Below, piece after piece: positions 5,318 to 10,771 of a stretch of DNA of 10,771 nt. Positions within the stretch are counted from its first letter, which is position 1. The number at the start of each line of letters is the position of its first letter. The DNA is from Nitrospinota bacterium. GTDB taxonomy: Bacteria; Nitrospinota; Nitrospinia; UBA9942. The stretch is from contig JACQEW010000067.1 of NCBI GenBank assembly GCA_016200365.1, forward strand, positions 1 through 10,771, read 5' to 3'. Under the pieces are notes generated by a model. That model worked only from the letters and a program-made list of their open reading frames with translations, did no database searches and was not told the origin of the DNA. Position numbers and translations under genes: made by a program.

Positions 5318-6248
5318 ATTAAAGAGTAAAGACCTGCTGGGGACTAAAGATTTATCACCTGAGGAGATAGTCCTTATTCTTGATACTGCTGAGTCTATGA
5401 AGGAGATTTCATCGCGGGATATTAAGAAAGTCCCTGCCTTAAGGGGAAAGACGATAATAAATCTCTTTTATGAGCCAAGCACCCGCACGAGGACATCCTT
5501 TGAGATTGCAGGAAAAAGGCTTAGCGCCGATGTGGTGAATATCTCCGTATCAACAAGCAGTGTTGCTAAAGGAGAGACCCTGAAGGATACTGCAAAGAAT
5601 CTTGAGGCTATGAACCCCAATGCAGTGGTTATAAGACACCCGTCTTCCGGCGCACCGCATTTTATTGCAAAAATCTTGAAGTGCCCTGTTATAAATGCAG
5701 GAGACGGCGCACATGAGCATCCCACACAGGCGCTCCTTGATATTTTTACCATAAGGGAAAAACTTGTCACGAGCCGGACGAAGAAACTCAAAGGACTGAA
5801 GGTCAGCATAATCGGCGATATATCGCACAGCCGTGTGGCAAGGTCAAATATATATGCAATGAATAAGATGGGGATGGAGGTAACTGTTGCAGGTCCTGCC
5901 ACAATGATGCCTGCGGATATAAGAAAAATGAAGGTCAGGGTATTTACGGATTTGAGCAAGGCTATAGAAGGGGCGGATGTGATTATGATGCTCAGGATTC
6001 AGCTTGAGAGGCAGGAGAAGGGATTGTTTCCATCAATCAGGGAATACTCCCGATTATTCGGACTCAATCTGGAGAAATTAAAAAATGCAAAGGGAGATGT
6101 TATGATAATGCACCCTGGACCGATAAACAGAGGTGTTGAAATATCCGCAGATGCAGCCGACGGACCATATTCTCTTATACTTGATCAGGTTACAAACGGT
6201 GTTGCTGTGAGAATGGCTGTCCTTCATCTGTTGACAGGTGGAGTTTAG
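5307..6248 (+). CDS. pyrB: Aspartate carbamoyltransferase catalytic subunit
   Basis: It condenses carbamoyl phosphate with aspartate to carbamoyl aspartate, the committed step of UMP synthesis, in the cytoplasm. The 313 residues match the usual catalytic chain. Motifs seen are the carbamoyl-phosphate site STRTRTSFE (58-66), the loop SVAKGETLKD (85-94), HPTQ (138-141), and HPGPINRG (269-276). The start overlaps the pyrR stop in ATGATAAATAA, so translation is likely coupled. No pyrI regulatory subunit gene is present, as expected for PyrR-controlled operons. In a typical pyrR-pyrB-pyrC order pyrC would follow directly; here a restriction-modification pair intervenes after a 20-nt gap. Confidence 0.97.
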   Translation: MINKLKSKDLLGTKDLSPEEIVLILDTAESMKEISSRDIKKVPALRGKTIINLFYEPSTRTRTSFEIAGKRLSADVVNISVSTSSVAKGETLKDTAKNLEAMNPNAVVIRHPSSGAPHFIAKILKCPVINAGDGAHEHPTQALLDIFTIREKLVTSRTKKLKGLKVSIIGDISHSRVARSNIYAMNKMGMEVTVAGPATMMPADIRKMKVRVFTDLSKAIEGADVIMMLRIQLERQEKGLFPSIREYSRLFGLNLEKLKNAKGDVMIMHPGPINRGVEISADAADGPYSLILDQVTNGVAVRMAVLHLLTGGV

Positions 6249-6268
6249 ATAAAGGGTATCTTCCCAAT

Positions 6269-7102
6269 ATGGATAAAAAAGAACTTGGGTCAAAAACTGC
6301 TAAAGGCGGTTTTGCTAATGAAAAAAGTATCTGCAAAAAGTTTAATTCTTGGCAAAACGATAGTGAATCTCAGGAGTGGCTTAAAATCATGGGCTACAGT
6401 ATTGATAAGCTGGAATCAGTCAAAGCCATTCAAGTTCCAACCAGAATAAAGAAAGGTGATTTAACTAAATTTGAAATAGAAGAAAAAGAATATGAGACAT
6501 TGATAAAGTTTAAAAAAGCTGATGCACAAATAAGAATAATCATAAAAATTGGTAATATTCTTAAAATTGAAAATCTCTCCCTAAAAAAGGCTAATTCTGA
6601 TGCAGATTATAATCAGGTGGATAAAAGAACTGTTGACGCCTACCAGAAAATGTGGGGATTTGATAATGAAATTACCATTTGGTTAAAACTTTTCACAGGC
6701 GAATTAAATCCAAAAATATTTTCTAAATTAACAGGTAAAATTAAACCAAGAGACAAAAGAAGATTATTCATTGATGAAATGCCCAAAGAAATTCAAGATA
6801 AAATTATTGATTTTTTCAAAAGGAATCGCATTATAGTAGTAAGCGATATATTGAAGGGTAGAGGTGGCTTATCTGCTAACTGGATGCTGGTAACTCGATA
6901 TAACAAAAGTGAGGTAACAACAACATGGATACTTAAAGATATTAATACTGTAATGAATTTCTTTGGTGGCGGAGATGTTATAATATCACCAAAGGGTAGT
7001 TTTTATATTGGCAGAATTACAGCACAAAGAAAAGGTGGAACACCTGACCCTACAAAATTACAGTTTAAAATAAAACCATGTGATTTGTTTGAATTGGAAT
7101 AA
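6269..7102 (+). CDS. Type II restriction endonuclease (specificity unknown)
   Basis: This 277-residue protein is immediately followed, 2 nt later, by a DNA adenine methyltransferase gene, the usual form of a type II restriction-modification system. The N-terminus (GGFANEKSICKKFNSW, then EWLKIMGY) and the segments NQVDKRTVDAYQKMWG (115-130), SDILKGRGGLSANWML (192-207) and IGRITAQRKGG (247-257) look to me like a known family of such enzymes, recalled from memory. No classical PD-(D/E)xK is obvious. Candidate catalytic residues are D85 with Q87, or Q253 and K255 in a QxK arrangement; this is inference. The recognition site cannot be read from the sequence. Base composition is much more AT-rich than pyrB (14 of 60 G+C in the row at 6481 against 28 of 60 at 5461), which suggests transfer. 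The ribosome binding site is weak and no own promoter is evident, so it depends on the pyr transcript. Confidence 0.8.
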   Translation: MDKKELGSKTAKGGFANEKSICKKFNSWQNDSESQEWLKIMGYSIDKLESVKAIQVPTRIKKGDLTKFEIEEKEYETLIKFKKADAQIRIIIKIGNILKIENLSLKKANSDADYNQVDKRTVDAYQKMWGFDNEITIWLKLFTGELNPKIFSKLTGKIKPRDKRRLFIDEMPKEIQDKIIDFFKRNRIIVVSDILKGRGGLSANWMLVTRYNKSEVTTTWILKDINTVMNFFGGGDVIISPKGSFYIGRITAQRKGGTPDPTKLQFKIKPCDLFELE

Positions 7103-7104
7103 TT

Positions 7105-7902
7105 ATGGAAGTCAATAAGGTTTATTTGGGTGATTGTATCAAAGTAATGAAGGAAATCCCTCCAGAGTCTATAGATTTGGTCTTTGCAGACCCACCATTT
7201 AACATTGGGATTAAATACGATAAATACAATGATACTCTTTCTTATGACGAATATTATAAGTGGTCTAAAAACTGGATTATAGAAACTTACAGGCTTTTAA
7301 AAAAAGAGGGCTCAATTTATATAGCCATAGGAGATGAGTTTGCAGCAGAAATAAACATTATTTTAAAACACACAGGTTTTTATTTTAGGAATTGGATTAT
7401 CTGGTATTATACTTTTGGACAAAATCAGAGAAAGAAATTTAATAGGGCACATACACATATATTTTACTTCACAAAAGATAAAGAAAAATTCAAATTCAAT
7501 TCAGAAGCTATCAGAATACCTTCAGCCCGTCAATTAATATATAATGACAGGAGGGCTAATCCTCAAGGGAAAATCCCTGATGATGTTTGGGAATTTTCAA
7601 GAATCTGTGGAACCTTTAAAGAACGACTCGCTGACCACCCCTGTCAAATGCCTGAATCATTATTGGAAAGAATAATTGGGGCAAGTTCAAATGTTAATGA
7701 TATTGTCTTAGACCCATTTGGTGGAACTGGCACAACTGTAGCAGTGGCAAAAAAATTAAAAAGAAACTATATAACAATGGACATTTCTGAAAACTATTAT
7801 GATGTAATAGTTAAAAGGTTAAATGGTCAAATTGAGGAAATAAAAAGGAATCCTGATACTAACCACCAAAAGCAGAGACAATTATTCAACTATGACCAAT
7901 AA
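7105..7902 (+). CDS. Type II DNA methyltransferase, beta-class, likely N6-adenine
   Basis: It should methylate the recognition site of the endonuclease encoded just upstream and so protect the host. The 265-residue protein has catalytic motif IV ADPPFNIG (28-35) near the N-terminus and the S-adenosylmethionine motif I DPFGGTGTT (203-211) near the C-terminus, the beta-class order. DPPF favours N6-adenine over N4-cytosine (SPP) methylation. Further family segments are FGQNQRKKFNRAHTHIFYF (104-122) and HPCQMPESLLERII (178-191). A short C-terminal tail follows motif I, so there is no large extra recognition domain. Base use is AT-rich like the partner gene. Its last codons contain the pyrC start (11-nt overlap), which fastens the pair inside the operon. 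No controller (C) protein gene or vsr gene is seen. Confidence 0.93.
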   Translation: MEVNKVYLGDCIKVMKEIPPESIDLVFADPPFNIGIKYDKYNDTLSYDEYYKWSKNWIIETYRLLKKEGSIYIAIGDEFAAEINIILKHTGFYFRNWIIWYYTFGQNQRKKFNRAHTHIFYFTKDKEKFKFNSEAIRIPSARQLIYNDRRANPQGKIPDDVWEFSRICGTFKERLADHPCQMPESLLERIIGASSNVNDIVLDPFGGTGTTVAVAKKLKRNYITMDISENYYDVIVKRLNGQIEEIKRNPDTNHQKQRQLFNYDQ

Positions 7903-9196
7903 TAAATTAAAAGAAAAAATTCTTATTAAAAACGGCAGGGTTATTGACCCTGCAAATAAGATTGATGCTGTGTTGGACATCCTTATTGAAAACGGCAAGA
8001 TAATTAAAGTGGGAAAATCTATTAGCCTTCAGCCTTCAGCCTTCAGCCTTATAGATGCCTCTAATAAGCTTGTAACTCCCGGCTTTATTGATATTCATGT
8101 TCATTTAAGGGAGCCGGGTTATGAGTATAAGGAGACTATAAAGACAGGGACTGAGGCAGCGGCAGCAGGCGGTTTTACGGCGATTGCCTGTATGCCAAAT
8201 ACAAAGCCTGTAAATGATAATCAGTCCGTAACGGATTTTATACTCGATAAGGCAAAAAAAGAGGGTGTTGTAAATGTATATCCTGTCGGAGCTATTACAA
8301 AGGGGCTTAAAGGGGAGGAGCTGTCAGAGATTGGGGAATTGAAATCGGCAGGTATTGTAGCAATCTCCGATGATGGGAAACCGGTAATGAACAGTGAATT
8401 GATGAGGAGGGCGATGGAGTATGCCGCGATGTTTGATTTACCTGTAATCTCACATTGTGAAGATTTGCATCTCTCCGAAGGCGGTGTGATGAATGAGGGA
8501 TTTATCTCAACGGAATTGGGACTTAAAGGAATACCGAATGCTGCAGAGGTTGTAATGGTTGCAAGGGATATTGCCCTCGCAGAGATTACAGGCGCAAGAC
8601 TCCATATTGCCCATGTGAGCGCCTCCGGCTCGATAATGTTAATCAGGGATGCAAAGTTCAGGGGTGTAAAGGTTACCTGCGAGACAGCCCCGCACTATTT
8701 TACACTTACCGATAAGGATGTAAACGGTTACAATACCAATGCAAAGATGAACCCTCCTTTGAGAAGTGAGGGCGATTTCCTTGCAGTCAGGGAGGCTTTA
8801 AGAGAAGGGACAATAGATGTAATCGCCACAGACCACGCACCACATGAGTCCTCTGAGAAAGAGGTAGAATTTGATAGGGCGCCCTTTGGTATAGCAGGGC
8901 TTGAGACCGCCCTGCCTCTGACATTAAAATATGTAAATGAGGGGGCGATGCCGCTCAATGATGCAATTGCAAAATTTACCGTAAACCCTGCCAGAATACT
9001 GGGATTAAACAAGGGGACGCTTTCGGAAGGAGCGGACGCTGATATTACAATTATAGATATTGAAAAAGAATGGCAGATAGATGTAACGAAATTCAGGTCA
9101 AAGGGGAAAAATTCTCCATTTCATGGATGGAAGGTTAAAGGTAAGGCAGAAATGGTAATCGTAGGCGGATACCCGGCTCCTCATCTGAGGAGGTAA
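7892..9196 (+). CDS. pyrC: Dihydroorotase, class I, with repeat-derived insertion
   Basis: It cyclises carbamoyl aspartate to dihydroorotate, the step after PyrB. The 434 residues are near family length. Zinc-site residues are all present: HVH (H69, H71), D161, H188 in ISHCED, H241 in IAHVS, and D314 in TDHAPH. Substrate motifs LREPG (72-76) and CMPNT (100-104) are intact, so the enzyme should be active. Residues 45-53 (SLQPSAFSL) are encoded by tandem AGCCTTC heptamers and lie in the small N-terminal beta domain, away from the metal site. The last residues (YPAPHLRR) lie in an inverted repeat. The start ATG overlaps the methyltransferase stop and has no clear ribosome binding site, so translation probably depends on coupling. 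The first eight residues (MTNNKLKE) are an unusual lead before ILIKNGRVIDP; an internal non-ATG start cannot be excluded. Confidence 0.96.
   Translation: MTNNKLKEKILIKNGRVIDPANKIDAVLDILIENGKIIKVGKSISLQPSAFSLIDASNKLVTPGFIDIHVHLREPGYEYKETIKTGTEAAAAGGFTAIACMPNTKPVNDNQSVTDFILDKAKKEGVVNVYPVGAITKGLKGEELSEIGELKSAGIVAISDDGKPVMNSELMRRAMEYAAMFDLPVISHCEDLHLSEGGVMNEGFISTELGLKGIPNAAEVVMVARDIALAEITGARLHIAHVSASGSIMLIRDAKFRGVKVTCETAPHYFTLTDKDVNGYNTNAKMNPPLRSEGDFLAVREALREGTIDVIATDHAPHESSEKEVEFDRAPFGIAGLETALPLTLKYVNEGAMPLNDAIAKFTVNPARILGLNKGTLSEGADADITIIDIEKEWQIDVTKFRSKGKNSPFHGWKVKGKAEMVIVGGYPAPHLRR
8024..8050. repeat. AGCCTTC heptamers in frame inside pyrC
   Basis: Three full units (8024-8030, 8031-8037, 8038-8044) and six bases of a fourth are exact copies of the heptamer at 583-645. 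They encode SLQPSAFSL. The surrounding pyrC sequence reads normally on both sides. Confidence 0.92.
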
Positions 9197-9240
9197 TAAT
9201 ACCTGGAAGAGAGGTATTAATTTACCATGAGGGAGCCGGG
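9172..9240. terminator. Nested inverted repeat between convergent pyrC and barrel genes
   Basis: Outer arms 9172-9184 (CCCGGCTCC-TCAT) and 9227-9240 (ATGA-GGGAGCCGGG) pair with one bulged base. An inner hairpin pairs TAATACCT (9197-9204) with AGGTATTA (9212-9219), followed by ATTT. The left arm is part of pyrC coding sequence. With weak T-tracts it could act as a two-way terminator for the converging genes; terminator strength is uncertain. Confidence 0.6.
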
Positions 9241-9250
9241 CTATCCTATT

Positions 9251-9274
9251 CTTAGAACTTAGAACTTAGAACTT
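9251..9274. repeat. CTTAGAA heptamers over the 3' end of the barrel gene
   Basis: Units lie at 9251-9257, 9258-9264 and 9265-9271, plus CTT. On the minus strand they supply the final Phe codon (TTC) and the stop (TAA) of the outer-membrane protein gene. Confidence 0.88.
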
Positions 9275-10120
9275 GTAGTTTACCCTTACAGTTGGAACAC
9301 CGATAACCGTAGCTGTTGCAGTCTCAGTGCCCGAAGCATCCGGTTTCAGGCTTACTCCAGCCAGCGCTGCTATGGCATCAATTGTCCAATTACCGGCAGT
9401 TGCCCTTGCGCCTAATGCCGGCACAAGTGCATCCACCTTGTCAATACCCGCTGCTTTAGCCTTGTCTAAATCTATAGTCGCATAGTGCAGCTCGAGTCCG
9501 ACGAGGAGATTTTCTCGGAGCGGATAAAGGGCAGCCCCTGCAAATGCAGTAGTTGTCGTATCCCCAGCAGTATTAACATTTGCAGCCTTTGCGGAATCCG
9601 CGCCAATATCTGCCGATAGATTAATTATCACAGGTCCAGCCCATGTATATGCAGCCCCCAGTCTCCATGAAGATGAATCTATATCTCCTGTATTACTATT
9701 ACCTGAATTCATATCCCTTAAAGCGCTTGAGCCATAACCTGCCCAGATACCGAGTCCGGGAACAAAGCCGCCTGTCTTAAGTGTCAAGCCGTAATTATTA
9801 CCACTGCCCACAGGGAGAGTTATAAAACTCCTAAGACCCGGAAGCCTCCCGAGACGAAGCTCTAAATTTTCGGTAACCCCGATATTAACAGATGAAAGGG
9901 TTATACCACCTGTTGTAGCATTACCATTTCCAATTGTGGTATCCCTTGCGCTTGCCACACTCACTGTTTGAGATACCCAATCTAAATCAGTATTAACCTC
10001 TCCTGCTCCAATTACAGAGCCCATCTCCTGAATGATTGCCCTGGATGGGCCTGCAAAGGATGGAACTGCACAAACTACCATGAAAAAGACAACTATTGAT
10101 ATACTTAAAACTTTTTTCAT
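9266..10120 (-). CDS. Predicted outer-membrane beta-barrel protein
   Basis: This 284-residue protein has a clear signal peptide: MKK, a hydrophobic core at 4-19, and cleavage after SFA at 23. The mature chain is rich in Gly, Ala, Ser and Thr, with alternating hydrophobic residues typical of beta strands (GLGIWAGYG, WRLGAAYTW, LLVGLELHYA, VIGVPTVRVNYKF). The final Phe after a strand is the usual barrel signal for the BAM complex. The length would suit a barrel of roughly 10-14 strands. I do not recognise the family and cannot name a substrate; it could be a porin or a structural barrel. The start is well supported by AGGAGGT (10124-10130) just before ATG. It is transcribed towards pyrC. The region upstream (10121-10370) contains a small reading frame, inverted-repeat element C and a terminator in the same direction, so its leader may be regulated. 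Confidence 0.8.
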   Translation of the reverse strand: MKKVLSISIVVFFMVVCAVPSFAGPSRAIIQEMGSVIGAGEVNTDLDWVSQTVSVASARDTTIGNGNATTGGITLSSVNIGVTENLELRLGRLPGLRSFITLPVGSGNNYGLTLKTGGFVPGLGIWAGYGSSALRDMNSGNSNTGDIDSSSWRLGAAYTWAGPVIINLSADIGADSAKAANVNTAGDTTTTAFAGAALYPLRENLLVGLELHYATIDLDKAKAAGIDKVDALVPALGARATAGNWTIDAIAALAGVSLKPDASGTETATATVIGVPTVRVNYKF

Positions 10121-10150
10121 GCTACCTCCTCGTTTATTGATTTAACTTCT

Positions 10151-10222
10151 TTAACTTCTAACTGAGCATTTGGACACCCACATTAGTCCTAATGCTGCCA
10201 ACGGCAAATCCTTCTGCTTCAC
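10151..10222 (-). CDS. Possible small peptide upstream of the barrel gene
   Basis: A 23-residue frame begins at GTG (10220-10222) and ends with TAA 30 nt before the barrel gene's ATG: VKQKDLPLAALGLMWVSKCSVRS. AAAGGAG lies directly against the GTG, closer than usual, so the start is doubtful. The hydrophobic core followed by a cysteine recalls a tiny lipoprotein or leader peptide, but it lacks a proper lipobox (SKC, not GC or AC). The frame is open further upstream through element C, which is probably chance. Confidence 0.25.
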   Translation of the reverse strand: MKQKDLPLAALGLMWVSKCSVRS

Positions 10223-10237
10223 CTCCTTTCGTAATTT

Positions 10238-10313
10238 ACCCCCACACCTATTTCCAACGGTTACCGATGCCCATGTAAAATGGTTAAGTTCCCGCATAAA
10301 TAGGTGTGGGGGT
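10238..10313. repeat. Inverted-repeat element C with ACCCCCACACCTATTT ends
   Basis: Perfect 16-bp arms lie at 10238-10253 and 10298-10313. They share the ACCCCCACACCT word with elements A and B near 4.4-4.6 kb. The 44-bp centre differs from that of A apart from CCCGCAT near one end. It lies in the leader of the outer-membrane gene, right after the terminator at 10320-10366. Confidence 0.8.
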
Positions 10314-10319
10314 GAACAT

Positions 10320-10366
10320 AAAAAAACTCCCGATTCCAATCCCCCTGCGAATAGGAAATCGGGAGT
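10320..10366 (-). terminator. Intrinsic terminator reading towards the barrel gene
   Basis: ACTCCCGATT (10326-10335) pairs perfectly with AATCGGGAGT (10357-10366). On the minus strand the stem is followed by seven T (10326-10320). No minus-strand gene ends here, so it either ends a small RNA made from the region to the right or serves as an attenuator for the barrel gene. I recognise no riboswitch aptamer in the 100 nt before it. Confidence 0.75.
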
Positions 10367-10652
10367 CTACCCCTGCTGGTATCAAGGTGTTAAAAAGCAA
10401 TATTCATACCAATAATGTTGGCTATAGTAAGAGTCTTCCTCTTTCTCTCTAACTATATGAAATTTAAAGCTTAGATTAGAACTTAAATTTCGATTATTGT
10501 GATTTAAAACCTGACAAAATATATAAACTTTAAAAGAGCTTTTAACTGGATTAAAAGTTTCTTTAAAATTTAACCTTCATCAATCGTCGGAGTTATTAAA
10601 CTGTTGTTAAGGTGTTATTAGGAATGGACTCAACCGAAACCCTCACCCCCTC
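10367..10652. other. AT-rich non-coding stretch
   Basis: No convincing protein or RNA gene is seen. A possible plus-strand promoter, TTGTGA (10497-10502), 17 nt, TATATA (10520-10525), could drive an RNA of about 155-170 nt that ends at the terminator 10653-10700. CTTTTAA and TTAAAAG near 10540-10558 can form a small hairpin. Confidence 0.35.
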
Positions 10653-10700
10653 AGGAGAGTTTAGGGCACTTCCAGAAACTCCCCTAATTTTTTTATTTTT
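10653..10700 (+). terminator. Intrinsic terminator, plus strand
   Basis: AGGAGAGTTT (10653-10662) pairs with AAACTCCCCT (10676-10685) with one mismatch and a 13-nt loop. The tract AATTTTTTTATTTTT follows. No plus-strand gene precedes it within 1.4 kb, so it ends an unannotated RNA or forms the leader of the next gene. Confidence 0.7.
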
Positions 10701-10730
10701 AGTGAAAGTTATAGTAATTATAATTTATGA

Positions 10731-10771
10731 TATAATTTTACTAACACTTAAACAAAAATTGGAGGAGTTAA
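10731..10771 (+). promoter_or_regulatory. -10 box and ribosome binding site of a gene past the window end
   Basis: TATAAT at 10731-10736 has no good -35 box. GGAGGAG at 10761-10767 is well placed for a start codon at or just after 10772. This suggests a plus-strand gene outside the window, which cannot be identified here. Confidence 0.55.

Noticed and set aside
6269..7902. Classification as an orphan methyltransferase or a type III system
   Set aside because: The adjacent 277-residue partner has no helicase motifs and resembles a type II endonuclease, so a two-gene type II system fits better.
10286..10292. Third GGAACTT sigma-E -35 box (minus strand) before the barrel gene
   Set aside because: No GTCTAA-like -10 is found 15-16 nt downstream (GCATCG instead), so the match is incomplete.
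10170..10415. 81-residue plus-strand reading frame across element C
   Set aside because: It is built from the inverted-repeat arms and terminator stem, and has no family features or ribosome binding site.
10367..10470. Known riboswitch aptamer before the minus-strand terminator
   Set aside because: I looked for familiar aptamer cores and saw none; only a weak TGGTAT/ATACCA pairing and a CCAA/TTGG hairpin.

Overview
The window looks like a chromosomal segment of a Gram-negative, AT-leaning bacterium. It has an outer-membrane beta-barrel with a C-terminal aromatic residue, a Spy/CpxP-type periplasmic protein and an RpoE-type sigma system, next to a PyrR-attenuated pyr operon. The many short low-complexity repeats between genes are in the style of uncultured Nitrospirota or deltaproteobacterial genomes. 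That placement is a guess from style, not from a marker gene.

Layout. (1) Positions 1-4345 hold minus-strand genes: a coiled-coil protein with a C-terminal membrane segment, a protein made of three fused CheW domains, a Spy/CpxP-family periplasmic protein, an anti-sigma factor with a zinc-binding HxxxCxxC motif, and its ECF sigma factor. Two near-identical RpoE-type promoters (GGAACTT-N15/16-GTCTAA) lie before the sigma gene and before the Spy gene, so the regulon can be read from the sequence: the sigma factor drives itself, its anti-sigma and the envelope protein. (2) Positions 4346-4774 form a divergent regulatory region. It holds inverted-repeat elements ending in ACCCCCACACCT, a sigma70 promoter, an RNA hairpin matching the PyrR-binding consensus and an intrinsic terminator, which together make a pyrimidine attenuator. 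(3) Positions 4775-9196 are the operon pyrR-pyrB-(restriction endonuclease)-(DNA methyltransferase)-pyrC. The AT-rich restriction-modification pair sits inside the pyrimidine operon with gaps of 20 and 2 nt and an 11-nt overlap into pyrC, so it should be transcribed under the PyrR attenuator. (4) Positions 9197-10771 hold a convergent minus-strand outer-membrane barrel gene, then a 651-bp stretch with another inverted-repeat element, two opposed intrinsic terminators, and a -10 box and ribosome binding site for a plus-strand gene starting just past the window.

Repeats run through everything. Tandem 7-bp units occur between genes and also inside or at the ends of coding regions: in pyrC, in the CheW tail, and at the last codon of the barrel gene. 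Copies of a CCACAAAGACACAAAGG-type repeat occur between genes and encode the C-terminus of the first gene. The first gene is also covered by what looks like a complete antisense transcription unit, with a near-ideal promoter at 39-66 and an intrinsic terminator at 590-632.

The most promising leads are the restriction-modification pair under pyrimidine attenuation, the antisense unit, the self-contained ECF-Spy regulon, and the invasion of genes by heptamer repeats.
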